Shown here one piece after another: positions 26,200 through 39,250 of a DNA stretch of 64,000 nucleotides. The DNA is taken from the NCBI GenBank assembly GCA_037389465.1, contig JAZARR010000153.1, forward strand, positions 9,826,001 to 9,890,000. Reading direction: 5' to 3'. Below the pieces are notes generated by a model that worked only from the letters and a program-made list of their open reading frames with translations, did no database searches and was not told the origin of the DNA. Both the position numbers and the translations under genes were made by a program. Source of the stretch: Baylisascaris procyonis (Eukaryota; Nematoda; Chromadorea; Rhabditida; Ascarididae). Numbering within the stretch: position 1 is the first letter of the stretch; each line of letters starts with the position of its first letter.

Positions 26200-29100
26200 A
26201 AATATCCTAATCATTAATAAAGGTACATCTCCACGTCGCACATACCGCTTACTGAGTGAAGCACACTGCAATAAACGAGGAAATTATGCGTCATATACAA
26301 CAGGAAGAAAAGAAAACAACATATGAAGCGCAACACAGCATAATCGATACATGCAAACAAAGACGATCAATATAAGACGCACAGGGTATTTGCATATTTG
26401 CTCGAATTTGCATATCATCTTCGAAATCACCTACAACAGTTCAAATCGATCTACAGTACTGTCAAGCTGGGAATAAATCAAGCACTGATAATTCAAGAAA
26501 ACAATTCCGATAACTAGCAAAGATTATGGACTAATCAACTACTAGTGACTTTATTAGCCATCTTTAATCAGAAAAGGTAGTTGACTAAAAATACGTTGAT
26601 GAAAACTTAATGCTACCTTAATGAATGCTAAAACTTAACGAAAACTAATGGGAAAAATTCAACAGAAATTTGTTGTACCTATCTGGTAGAGTAACCAGGA
26701 GAATGACTTGGCTCAACGAAAGTATCAGTAAGCATAAAAGTTTTAGTTGATTGCAAAATGTGGAGAATGGTACGAATGGCCGCTACTTATTAAACACAAA
26801 AATGATCGAATTGCAGGTAATCGCAGGTATATTAAGGATAGCAGCAATACTTTAAAAGGTAAACGAAGGAATGGCAACGATGATATGAAGCTGTCAGTAA
26901 CGATTACTGCCTACAAATCTTTTCAGCAACAATTATTTCTTGCAGTGGGGAAGGAAAGAAGTGAAAACCGGAGTAACTTATACTGTTCCACAAATAGAGA
27001 ATATAGGTGCCACACTTTTCCACCCCTGAGCTCACAGGAGTCACTTTCTACCGCTAGATCTTGCACCCGAATCATGAATCATGGGGTTAACACCTCGATC
27101 CACCCCTTAAATAAATGTCCCGCCACGAAACATTTTTGGGCAGTCTTCCAAAAGTGATAAGGCGTCAATATGGATGTGTTCGGCGACGAATAAAATCCTG
27201 TGTTCCCGAGTAAAATTTTGTCCACGAGTTGGGAGAGGTTAGAGGGGGTGCAGATGGGGTTCTTAGTGGATGTGACATGATCTGAATTCTATTTATGTAA
27301 GTCACAAGAGCATTTTTCGCTTCATTCTCGCATAAAATTTTCAATATAGCTGTCCTCCCAAAGTACTATCACATGGAGTGCGCAGTTGTCTCGTGATCAC
27401 TGAAAGCGCGAAGCTCTTTCAGGAATCTGATTCCACTGTAAATATTCTTTCCAGGATACTTGCTCCTCGATAATGCAAGCTCGACCCCCTCCTCCCTTCC
27501 ACCTTGTTTGGCACCCACAGCTTAATTACCCGAGGCTTATAAATAATCCGCCCCTACAGAAAGATCATTTCTCCTTCTAGTTGCATCTCGTCTCGTGACC
27601 ATTTTTGCGAAAGAGGCGGGTGAGGTTTTGGGAACAATATCAGCCTGGATCAGGGTTTTCGATTCGAAAATATTTGCTGCAATGGTGACAGCTGTTAGAA
27701 ACATTATTTAACTGTGCAAAACATTGCCTCTCACTTTGGGGAATTCCATCCTCCCAACTTTTTCACGGCAAAAACGTGCAACTTAGTTTACTCATCAGTC
27801 ATTATAAGAGAACGTTGTTTCATTCCACCTCAAAATATTATAATTTCCAGGCGGCAAGAAAAAATGATAATCTACCAAATGTTCATTGTTAAAGTATAGA
27901 CAACCATAAAAGAGGAACCTCAACCCGAATTACAATGTTCGCTACTCAATGCAGGATAAACCACACATAATACCCTAACATCTCATTACAACAATGAATC
28001 GTTATCCTTCAGTTGATTTTTGGAGCCAACACAACTAACTACAAATTTCTGATACGATTATGTTCTGCCCAATTCTTATTCGCTTTACTTTGATCAGAAA
28101 TCGACTAGTAGTCGACTACTAGACTGGTACTGGATCACTCATCAGTCACAAACTAGCTAAGGGTAAATTAATAAATTTTTTATTGTAGACCAGTAGTACA
28201 TTGAACTAGAAAACACTGGTGACGATTCGGTGACGTTATGCTAATAGCATGGTCGACGATGAAACGGTAATTCAGTATTCGGTCATCAACAGACATGCGA
28301 CCGTGTTTTTGTAAATTAGAGCATAACTGGTAAATAAGAGCAGTGATAATTCTTTATTCTAAGTGAGGTGAATCAATGGGTTCAATGGGTGAAAAAAGTC
28401 ATATATTCATAGAAAAAGCAAAAAAAATGAATGATTGTACATGAGAAGAATGAAGAGGCAAGAAAACTAGCAAGTTAGATGACGAAATCTCAGAATTAAT
28501 AAACAGTAAAACATCTGCCCCAATTTCAATGAATCAGACAACTTTCTTCCTCCTCTCCTGGAGAGAATGCAAGACCGTCGTCTTATTTAATGCCTAGTGA
28601 AAATTTTTTTGTTCTCTGTCAAAATTGCAATTTTTACAGCAAGTCACCCTTACTACTTATTGATCCCAATCTATAAACAACGGTGTTTTTTCCCTTTGGA
28701 AATCATGGACGCCTCCTCTCATGTCAATCATAACGCAATAGGGAACACGGGACGCTTATGACATTCAGATACTGTCGTTAGCATCTCATAAAATTTGACA
28801 TTAAGGTAATCATCGTGAGTATGCCGTCGGAGCATGGGACGATTGTGATACTGAGGGCACAATCCAATGCCACGAGTCCGAGTGAGACATTAAGGAGCTT
28901 TTATGCACAGCCAGTGACACTAGGCTATGCCGAGTTGTTTCCGATCACTACATTACGTTGTAAGATTCTCGAGAAGAGTTTAGGTGATTGAAAATGTTTT
29001 AATAAACTCGTTATGGATGTCGTTGTTGGATAGAGAGGACCCAAGAAGTGCAATGCTGGGCGGAACGCCGAGATAAGATAGCAAATAATGGAAAGTTGAG

Positions 29101-30451
29101 TCTATCGAGGCGTACTTTATCGTAACAGATATGATAGAATGTCACCTTAAAGGTATTCGACATGTTATATCTATAAGACAGGTTTAAGTAACCTAGAAAT
29201 TGATTGTCAAATTGGGTTCTGACTGGCTTAACTTTGGCGGCTTTTTCAAATTTTATCATTACAAATTCTACAGGTATGAACGTGGGAATATGGGAAAGAC
29301 AAGAATGCACTAAATATGAGGTTCGCGGTATAGCTTCATAAATTGGTCTACAATGTGACGTTCACGCTGCGTTTGCTCTATGTTCCTCTAAACACATGAT
29401 TACACAACACAAAATCTGCTATGACCTCAAAAATGGAGAGCTAAGCGGAATGCTAGATGCTTCGGTGGTATGGAACAAGGAATGGCACTCGGAAGAGAAA
29501 AAATATTTACAGCTGGATAGCCCTAATTCAGAAACGCATGAAACCTCCCCTTTCCTCCTCATCTAGCAGCACTACCTGTCCGGTTCTTCGCGGCGACGGG
29601 AATAGGGGTTTTTCCACAAGTTCTAGATTCACAAGTGCTCACGCAACCGAAGGGATCATAAAGGTGTTGAAAAGAATAGAAAAAGCAGCTCGTTTGGAAA
29701 ATTAAAATTTTTGGCTCCCTGAAATTTTAATAAAATATGATTTTAGCCAATGCGTTTTTTTATTAATTCATGTCAAATATCGTTTTCACAAAAAATTCTC
29801 GAAAATATTGGAGGTTGGGGAGAGGGTTTGGGAGATGGAAAAGAGATGTTCACATGCGTTTCATAGCATCACTATCTCTTACCTAATTCTAGAAAATAAG
29901 TGTTACCGTATAACGATTAAAATAACCACAAAAAAAACATGAAAATATAAAAAACACAAAAACAAGCAATCCTGCAAACTTTTACATCGAAATAAAGTTT
30001 TCGCTAATTTTATCATTCACTGTAATTTTGCAGTTTTTTGCGGTTTTTTTTAAAAATCTCATCGGATTTTTCAGAATAAATAATTACAAAAAAGATGCAA
30101 ATTTTTTTCGCTGCTAAATAGAAAATAAATAAACACTCGTTTCAATACCAAAATGTTTTTTTTTGGATTTATAAAATAGCCTTAGGATGGAGTTGAAAAT
30201 ATATTCAAGTTTACATTCAATTTATAACATATGACAAACTTGAGAACATCTTTCAGTTAACATTTTTCAGCGTCATAATTGTTACTAGACAAACGTTATG
30301 GCGATAGCCGTACAGAACAACGGGGTTGCGGATTTGTGGGATATAGACAAACGGTTGGCACATTCATCGAAAGATTTGTGGCTCTGATAGAAACGATTCG
30401 CCTTTCGTTGTGAATAACGATCGCATTTCAATTGTTTCTGTACATATGCTA
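26200..30451. other. intergenic stretch between arx-2 and calreticulin
   Basis: No gene recognised. A plus-strand frame of 136 codons at 26747-27157 has no recognisable domain. A GC-richer patch runs from about 27000 to 27700. A perfect palindrome lies at 28105. The left part should contain the arx-2 promoter and the right end the calreticulin 3'UTR. Apart from these I see only AT-rich unique sequence. Confidence 0.6.
28105..28122. other. perfect 18-bp palindrome
   Basis: CTAGTAGTCGACTACTAG equals its own reverse complement, centred on a SalI-type GTCGAC core. The next outer bases do not pair. It lies in intergenic DNA; no role is evident. Confidence 0.9.
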
Positions 30452-30463
30452 TTACAATTCATC
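30452..30463 (-). CDS. crt-1: calreticulin terminal micro-exon encoding DEL and stop
   Basis: On the minus strand CCATTTCAG is followed at once by GAT GAA TTG TAA. Exon 8 ends ...GAA AAG before GTGGGT at 31448, so splicing joins Lys to Asp-Glu-Leu and makes a C-terminal KDEL, the ER retrieval signal expected for calreticulin. Without this splice, exon 8 would read on to VGEVI and a stop and lack any retrieval signal. The intron is 985 bases. Confidence 0.82.
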   Translation of the reverse strand, partial: DEL

Positions 30464-33400
30464 CTGAAATGGTACTGATTTGCAGAAAATAAAATCGGTT
30501 TTGTAAGTTTCTTTTTTTTCATTTTCATTTGCATAATAACTATTAAAAGAACTTGGATCTCAACTTATAATACATTTCTATGTTATGTGGTGACGGATCA
30601 GGGAAGATGTGAATGGTTCTACTACATAATCCCCTGTTCTAAAATGACTTCACTATAGAGCTGTAAATGTGCTTCTTGAAAAATTGAAAATTTTCGAAAC
30701 ATACTAGCAATATTAACTTACTAGCAACCAAACTTTCAAGTACGGCACTTTGTATTTTTTGTAGTCTATGGTAGGTTGAATGATACGACTTATTTAGGAG
30801 GAGGAAGGCGGGGTGGGGGGAAATGGGATCGGTGGGAGAGAGAGAAGAGGACGCTATTAGCTGGTGTTTTATTCAAAGAGAAAAGCGCCGTGGACATATT
30901 AATAATTAAATTTGTGAAACATTTTAAAAATTACATGGCCACAAGTAGACAATATCTTAAAACCTGCGTGAGAAAATTACAAATTCGTTTTGGTGAAAAA
31001 GTGAACTTAAAATACGAGGAGCGTGTGTGTTACTGAGCATTTATTCAAGCGATTGTTTTTTGAAAATACACGTTTAGAGGGGTGAAGGGGATGACTGGGG
31101 ATATCGGGGAGGCGGGGAGGGGAGGAGAGGGGTATGGAATAGGCAACAGATTCTACCGATAACGTGAGTTTATATATGTTCCAGGAAGTATACGATAGTT
31201 TTGCCGGCCCTTTAGGAGGTTTTTACCAAAAGAAGAAACATTTGAAGATAAAGAACAAATTTTGTTTATTCAATTTTAGTGATTTGTTAACAATTTTGAA
31301 ATTGTAAAAATGTCACTTTTTAATGAAATAAATAACGAAAATGCTGTAATCTCACATAAAATTTAAGAATTAAGAGTTGTTCTATGATGAAATTTTTTTA
31401 TTGAAGCAACTAGAGTATTATCATCAGCTTTTAAATAACTTCACCCACCTTTTCTTCCTCCATTCTTTTTTTGCTCGTCTTTTCTTCTCTCTTTTCTTCC
31501 TTCTCCTCTCTCCCTTTTTCTTCTCTTTCTTTCTTTTCTTCGTTTCCCTCCCTCTTGTCCTGGCTTTTTTTCGTGTCAGCCTCATCCTCGTCATCTGTTT
31601 CTCCTTCAACCTCTTTCTTTTTCTTCCGCTGCTCTTCTTCCATTTTTTTCATCATTTCATCCCCTTCTTTTTTTTTCTCATCGTCTCGCATTTTCTTCTT
31701 GTATTTTTCGACGACTGTCAACTGATCAAACGTCACAGCTGCGAATGCCTGCAAACAGAAATGCTGAATATCTGGGAACAACCCCCCCCCCCTCCTGAGA
31801 GGCTGCAAGATTCCTTTAATTTACAGGAAAAAATGCGCATTATTTGAGAAAGAAAGATCACCTGAACTTATGCGATATATGCGCTGAAGGCTTGTGTCTG
31901 AATAGATGATAAAAAACAATAATACGAAGTAGGCAACGATATAATTGAGTCAGTTTTCTTACTGAATGATTTTCAAAGCGATAATAGTAGTTTTGTTTTC
32001 ATTATTACGAAAAATTTCGAAATTTAAAAAAATTTATTTTTTGGACTGCGAAATTTTCAAAATGTTGAAATTTCAAATTTTTTTGCTGTTGTTACTTCAG
32101 TAATTCTAAAATGTACTTTTTAAGTGACATTTTGTTTCAGATTTTTCAAATTTATTATTTGGGAAATTCTCCCTCAACGTAACCTTAGCAACAAAAGTGT
32201 TTTCAATTTTCAATGAACACTGGTAGAGGAATACGTATGAACAATCGAAGCAGTTTTTGTGCGATATTTCGTCTTATTTGACAGCATTTTATAATCTCTT
32301 ACATGAGAAGTCACTTTGGTAGGAAATTGACGCAGTGAAAGGAAAGAACAATGACAAAGATGAGGCCGACGCGAGTAGAGAAAGAAATCCCAGGGAAAAA
32401 ACCTGAGGAAGAAACTTCAACTCCCCCCCCCCCCCTTTCAAGCGTCACTCTTTTTCTCGCATCTAAAACATGTGGAGTATTGCGTTTTATGGTTTGGTTA
32501 TTGACAAACTTAGGCACTGAATCTTAAACATGGTTGCAGCACTGCTCTTCTTTCCATCCATTTCCTGCTCTCCTTCCCCTCCCCCATTACTTCCGCTCAA
32601 CACGGAAAATGCTAAACGCCCACCTGTTCAATGCAGGACTGTTGCTCTCAGCTCGTCCTTTTTATTTAATACCATAAAAATAGGTGTAGAAAGTTCTCTG
32701 CACACTCGCGAAAATAAAAATGTAGATGCAGGCCTTAGAGACAATTAAGTTATAACCTTAGCGTCATCAGTGCAAAGCGTGTTTCATGATTTCAGTGCAT
32801 AAGTCCCCCGAATCGCTCATAGAAATATTTCAACGCAAATGGAATTTTCCATTTGGACAGATCCTTTCCCATTAATGAAATTGAGAGTAAAATACCAACC
32901 TTTGCTTCGATAGGATTATCAGTAACCATAATATTATCGAAAATCGAACCAGCTTTAACCTGCCAAAGGTCAAAACCGATCGCTCCCCAATCTTCATAGA
33001 TTCCAATTTCTGGATCGTACTTGTAGTCAGGATTATCGATTTCAGGATGTTTCCAAATACCCTTGAAAGTGCTAATCTCGTCCTAATTCATGAAAAATTT
33101 CACATTAATTATAATTCTTGGAAATTTTGTAAAAACTCCCATTCGTTTGGGATGTATCATCGATGTGGTATTGCAGAATTTATTGGGTAAATTTATTGTG
33201 GCATAGATTTCTAGCAGTTTCTAGTAAATAGATTTCTCAGTATTTTTATTAAACTTAAGTTATTGCAACTGTGGCATAAATATGGGCATCTGTAAATAGA
33301 ACAAAGATATAGAAGCCTGATGCAGCATGGAAGCTTGGTACAGCTGATGTGACCAACAGATAAGATGTGAATAGAAATATACTGCCAGCGTTGACGGCGA

Positions 33401-36400
33401 GTCTATAAATCGTCCATGGAATCGAATGAGCAACGACTGAGTATGATAGTGCATAAAAAATGGTCATGCATTATGCTGTTCGCCATTTTCGGTCTTGGCT
33501 GTTTTTTAGTAGGAGCGAGAACGATGTGAAAAAGTCGAAAACGCGTTCTTCACTTATGCAAATTCTTACCTGATAATTTGGGTTTTTGATTTGCTTTGGC
33601 TTCCATTCACCCTTATATTCCGGATTGTTAATCATTGGTGGCTCCCATTCACCATCCATATCGTCATCCCAATCTTCCGGTCTCCTAGCATCTGGGTCCG
33701 TAATATGTTCTGGCTTGTCCCAATCATCCGGTTTCTTATCGTAGGCATCATCGATATATTCACGGTCATCCCAGTCCTTGGGCTTGCTCGCAGCAGGATC
33801 CTCAAACAGCAACGTAACTTCACAAATATCTCACTGTTTTTTATGAGGGCGAAAATCCTGCTTTAGTATTTGGAAAGAAGTTATTGTCATATCAGCAAGT
33901 CTTTCCATCGCCATATTCCATTTGGAATTGAAATTGGGTTGAGGGGATATCACAATTTTTGCAGAACCCGGAAGAGGAACTCGATTGCAAGAAATTTGCG
34001 AAGAACAATATCCTTCTAACAGACTTGCAACATATAAGTTTCTTTTGATAGAAAAAATATGTGTGATAGCCGATCTGATCCATGGGCGAGAGGTGGAGTT
34101 GATTACAATTCTTTTAGCAAACGCCGATGGAATATGTCCAGAAATTTAATGAAAAAACTGCATAATTGCAATATCTGAAAAAAAAAATTATTTGTTGTAT
34201 TTATGAGAAAAATCTTCTAAAGTGCAAATGGCGCTCAATCTAAACCCAATGCAAATGATGCTAAGCCTTAAGCACAGGAATAAATAAACTTGTAAAGGCG
34301 CTAAAGTAAAACCTTAATTTTCTTTGGTGGCAGAAAGTCCCAATCTTCGTCCAGTTTTCCTTCCCTTTCTTTCCTTCCATCGATGAGCACCTCATATTGT
34401 TTATTCGGCTTCAACAGTAACGTATACATATGCGTTATATCGTCCTTCTATAACAATTGTTGTCACAATCATACTTTTCGACTAATTCGACATGCTTCAC
34501 CTGTGGATTTGAATTTACCGCACTAAACAAAACGTTATAATTTTTCTTCTTTTTCTACTACAAATTGTAAAACTTGGCAGTTTTAGTGGAAAATTTACAG
34601 AACGTATTGAAGTTTCTGCTGAAATTAGGCCAGGTCGTTCACTGCGGCAAGTTCCTTCACAACAAATCACCTATAGCATTTATTCATCGGTATGACTGCA
34701 TAAATAAAGCTATAAGTTCGTTGAAAATAGTCTGTGGGTTTATTCAAAGAAGTATGTGACAAGAAAACTATTCACTGCAGCCTCAGGAAAGAATAATCTA
34801 GCGCAAAATATATTTAATAGGAATAAAACTTCAATCGTTTTATATATGAAATATTTTTTGTTATTTACTAAGACTGTTAAAATAATGTAAGTGACTAATC
34901 GAAAGCCCACATAACCGTTTTCTAATGCGTTTTATCTAAAAAGTCCATTATGACGGTGAAAACCAAGCACTGTATTAAATATATTAAATATACTTCGTCA
35001 GTTGTACTGCTATATGCCAGGCATTATAAAATGACCTTGATTTGTGGTCGTAGATTAATGACGTTTCATACCAGGACTGAAACGTCATTTCTATAACGAA
35101 AAAGGTAAGGACGAAAGTTCACAGAACAACAAGGATCCGAACATGTGACCTTTGTTTGAGTGCTACCATTTACAAGCTGAGTCTGCTTCTCATATTGCGA
35201 TCTTTCTTGTCTTCAGATATAAGAGGCAATATGCCAAATGACTAACCACTATCGACAACTTATTTCGCATTGGAAGATTTTTGCCTTTATAGTTGAATAT
35301 TAGATGCACTTGTGCATCATATCCGCATGTATCCGGACCAAACATAATATGATATGGTGTTTCACCATGAAAATCGCTGAGATCAGCATTGGAAGCCAGA
35401 ACCTGCAAAAGACGTAACCTGAGGCAATTTGCTATTTTAAGAGAATTCTTGAAAATTTTTGTGAGAATCTTCAAATACCAATTATACCTAAATAAACATA
35501 TATAATTTAACAAAAAAAAAAAAAATTGCAGGATATAAATATTACGGAATGAGTCATACTTTGGATATTAAGTAAAATGCTTGATTCATTCTTTAATTAT
35601 AATCAAAAAATCGACTGCAGATAATCTTACAAGCAATCTGTTGAACCACTCAATCATGAATACATCAACTCTTTTCATTTTCTCCCACATATTCAAATAA
35701 ACAGTTTCTCCGAACTTTCACTATTAATGCGTTTTTATAAATTTATTTACGAATTTGCGAAATATGAAATGTCATCTGTGCATACCTGTAAATGTCTGCT
35801 TGTCTGTCGGACGTTCGATCTCAAGAATCAGTAAAGTATTGCTATGAAATTCGGTGAATGTAATGCATAGAATGCATAGCATGGGATAATCTCTTTACCA
35901 TTATTCTATCAACTTCGAAAAGAGTTATAAACATTTAAAAATGCGGAAAATTCTATATGCATTTTTCGTCATATGGATCTTCATATCGCATCGGTCGGAT
36001 AGCAGAAATGAGGATTATCTGCGGAAGATTTCTAAGAGCATCGGGTATAATCATAAAACATGAAAGTATTATTCCGCATATTTCATAATTTGTATACATG
36101 TTGTGCAACGGTTTGTCATATGAGCGAAACAAAAAAGCACATACCTACTATTGCTTCATATTTGTGTATAAATGTTGTGTGGCACTTTTAAAATAGAATG
36201 GTTTCAATAAAATATGCAGCTACCGTTTGACCATTAATCATATTTCACCTATATAGCATCTGAATTTCGAGCCGTAAAGAAGCATAAGTTTTGCAGTGAA
36301 ACAATGGTCGAAAAATGTAAAAGAGGGTAAAAATAAACAATAAAAAACTAAGATAAACGGAAACAATAAAAACCAACAATAAAAGATGATTCCCCGCGCA

Positions 36401-39235
36401 AACTAACAATTTCGGCATGAATTCATCAGATTTTATAGATTGTACCAAAAGTTGTGAAAATCTTCGAAAGTCTATTTCAATGTTTAATTGGCAAACGTTT
36501 TCGACCAACTAAATAATTAAGATCGCCGAGTAATTACTGCATGGATTAACTTACAGCATAATTCACGTTGACTATACGTTATAGCTCAAAGATGTTATAA
36601 ACTGCATATTTATTGTTACCCTGCACATATTATGCTATAAATTGCATGCTATATTTTATACATGTTATACATTTGTTATACATAAATAATGTTATGTAGC
36701 ACATAATTTTCATCATGCGTATGTTTTATGTTATATATAAGCAATATCTCATGGCTATGTTATAAAGAAATGTAAAATTATAGTGATACCTTTATATAGC
36801 CACCACCACAATCGATTTCTTGATCGTGCTTCACAGTAAACTGAATCGTGATCGTTCTATCTCTATTCGAGAAGGCCTTAGGGAACTTCGCAGACAGTGC
36901 GTAGAAGCTCGCATTCTGGAAAAATTTCATAGCACTAATACTTACTCGAGCTACATCGGGATTCTAATTTAGAGATCCTGGAGCTCTTTCAAGCCCAGTC
37001 TCCTCCAGCACCATTCTAGCAGCTAATAGAGCTAAATGGTAAAGAAAAATCTGAGAAAATGATCCTCACTATGGTCTCGCTTCCCGTAACACTTTAGTGC
37101 AAAAGATCTTTTATGATTAGAACAATTAAGTCCTTAAAAATTTCGCTAAATTGCTTCCATTCTTCTATTTATGCGCATTACGTAATCAATGATAAAAATA
37201 AAGCCATGCTGATCTATACATCGAACTGTGTAGAAGCAAGCACTAGGACTAAACTGAAAGGTGTTTCGTCGGAAGCTCGAACCAGAACTGCAACCATGAC
37301 TCTAAATAAGTACTGGAATTTTGGAATTGCAGAATTTGAACCGGAATTTTGGTACGTCCATTAGTGTGCGGTTCATAACAGTTTAAAAAACGATGAGCCC
37401 TTGTGGTCAACGGAGTAATAATTTATAAGTGTAAGACCGTATGAAAGTACCTTTGATGTTTGAATCCCTTGATCACGCTTTTTGTCATCGAAATCGCGTC
37501 CCACACCCAACTTAAATTCACCATAATCACTTTTGTGCTTCGATTGAATCCATCGATCTTTCCATGTATCGTCTGCAATCAATGCAATAAAATGAACGAT
37601 AACTCTTAAGTATCGAAATTCTTAAATATTCTAGTAGCATTCTGCTGGTGGTGACGGTTCTAAGTACTTCTTATTCCTAATTGCCTGAGGATTTCGGCAT
37701 TTCACTAGCAGCGACGTTTTAAAAAATCTAAAAACGGAAAACTGCACCTAAATCGAATTCAAAACATTCTTAAACAGAAAAGTTAAAATTACAACTGCAT
37801 CAGACCATAACCCTTGTTACTCCACAGCTTCCTGCAATTGCCATTCTTAAAGCACAACTAATTAATAAGTCAGGATACATCTTTTTTTTTATAAAATTCA
37901 GTAGAAGTATAACGACCGAATATTTCATCAGTCGTTTAGTGCCCATCTCCCTTAATAAGCATATTTGACAAGGTTATAACAATCTTTTTTTGATATCCTG
38001 AGGAACCTGCCATTTAAAAATAACCCCATTGTTTAAAAATGTTTCAGTAAAAGAAAAAAAAAATGTTTCCTCAACGTGTTAAAATAGAGTAATGATAGAC
38101 GCTGTGCCTCACAAAGGATGGATTCGCTGACCGCAATTTAATGAGCATATTTGTGCAAGCACATTTATGATACCACTTTGTTTTACAGCGACCATTCATA
38201 AGGTGATCTCATTGTTTAGAAAGGATAGCTATTCGTTCTTTGAAAGGTTTAACGATTTAGGCCAACAATGCCCGCCTAGTGATGGTGAATTGCGGAAAAC
38301 TCGAGCATTCTCCTTCTAGCTGAAGTCTGCTCCAAATAGGGGTTACTTTTTCCTTGATAAATAAGAGCATAGAAGTTTCTTTCTACTGACACAACGCAGA
38401 ATTTGATTCGATGGCTTTCGCGATATTCACATTAGGTATTGCGCAGCACCGTACGCTGCGACTGTTAACAACGTTATAAGATGCATTAACTTAAATTTTC
38501 ACATAAAAAAAGAAATACATTTTAAGGCATATTTCCTGCATGTTTTTGGCCAATTTTGGCCACTTATTCCCGAGCCATTTCAGAAGTTGTGCGTAAAAAG
38601 ATTCTACGCAGTTTCCCTAATTAGCAGAAAGAAAATGATATTTATTCGTTAAAGCTTTCTTAATTTTTACATTGCTTTTGAATTTTACATCTCTCGCCTG
38701 ACCAACCGGTTTCACAAGAAGCCGAAAAAGTGAAGTACACAAAACGGTTTCATCACATTCGAAATCCTTCAATCTTTGTGCAAATATTTCGTGAAGGACT
38801 TTCGTTCTTTGGCCGCCTTAATATATTTCATCTGGACGTTAAGGGTCAACTGAAATTTGCTTTAATTAGCCATCCTACGACATTTACCATAACCAACAAA
38901 TTTCCAGCTCCAATTTTCATAGTTCTTCAAGTTAAATCTGTGGACGATCAGGCAGACAGACACACATACATACGTACAAATGCACACAGATATGTAAATG
39001 CATACTTAGTGACAAAGTATCGCTATGGTGCGATTTTGCGAAGGAAGTTTACATAACCTTAAAAAAATGGAACAATTCGCTGAAAACGTGTGGTTTTCTA
39101 TTTCACATTTTCGAAAAACTTCAGGGTGAGATATCCTCAAATTGTAAATTAATTACCGGTGAATTCTTCTTTGAAGAAAATTTCAGCGTTCGAAATGGTC
39201 GCAAAGATGACGATAACAGGTAATATAGTCAGCAT
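30452..39235 (-). CDS. crt-1: calreticulin, complete, nine exons
   Basis: Calreticulin is the soluble ER lectin chaperone that binds monoglucosylated N-glycans and calcium. Exons in coding order: 39235-39157, 37572-37451, 36915-36790, 35402-35247, 34447-34313, 33800-33570, 33061-32900, 31748-31449, 30463-30452. Product about 440 residues. Residues 1-17 form a hydrophobic signal peptide ([17 protein letters not shown]). The globular domain has ESKHKSD-like [29 protein letters not shown] and IMFGPDTCG, keeping both disulphide cysteines. The P-domain in exons 6-7 has three repeats of the KPxDWDD type followed by [19 protein letters not shown] and [28 protein letters not shown] returns to the globular domain. 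Exon 4 could instead end at 35250, removing one Val; GTTAGT is the better donor. The exon 7 acceptor TTTCAAG was chosen because it gives NYQ-GIW without an insertion; an earlier TTAG would add six residues. The C-domain is unusually lysine-rich. Confidence 0.96.
30810..30836 (+). other. G-quadruplex-type motif in calreticulin intron 8
   Basis: Runs of G4, G6, G3 and G3 are separated by loops of T, AAAT and ATCGGT on the plus strand, which is the template strand of calreticulin. This meets the usual G3+N1-7 pattern. Confidence 0.7.
31079..31132 (+). other. dense G-quadruplex-type cluster in calreticulin intron 8
   Basis: Seven runs of four G lie within 54 bases (starting at 31079, 31087, 31097, 31106, 31114, 31119 and 31129), with loops of one to six bases. 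It is on the template strand of calreticulin, between the KDEL-splitting donor and acceptor. Confidence 0.8.
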
Positions 39236-39247
39236 CCTCGGTTAATT

Positions 39248-39250
39248 CTG
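39248..39250 (-). promoter_or_regulatory. probable leader trans-splice or 5'UTR acceptor of calreticulin
   Basis: On the minus strand TCTAATTACAG ends at 39248, only 12 bases before the ATG at 39235. A consensus acceptor this close to the start codon is typical of nematode spliced-leader addition. A cis-spliced 5'UTR exon is the alternative. Confidence 0.5.

Noticed and set aside
26747..27157. Plus-strand frame of 136 codons in the arx-2 upstream gap
   Set aside because: No domain, composition typical of random translation, no convincing splice context.
27530..27555. Resemblance to a nematode spliced-leader sequence (TTAATTACCCGAGG)
   Set aside because: Only the middle matches, and there is no donor or Sm-site arrangement of an SL RNA gene.
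31431..31449. Calreticulin ending VGEVI at the exon 8 read-through stop
   Set aside because: A GTGGGT donor after Lys and a downstream DEL-stop exon restore the family's KDEL, so read-through is kept only as a possible alternative form.
31377..31847. Plus-strand frame of 156 Phe/Leu/Ser-rich codons
   Set aside because: It is the complement of the purine-rich calreticulin exon 8.
33062..33079. Earlier acceptor for calreticulin exon 7 (after TTAG)
   Set aside because: It would insert six residues (DEISTF) into the conserved NPxY-GxW junction; the TTTCAAG acceptor gives none.
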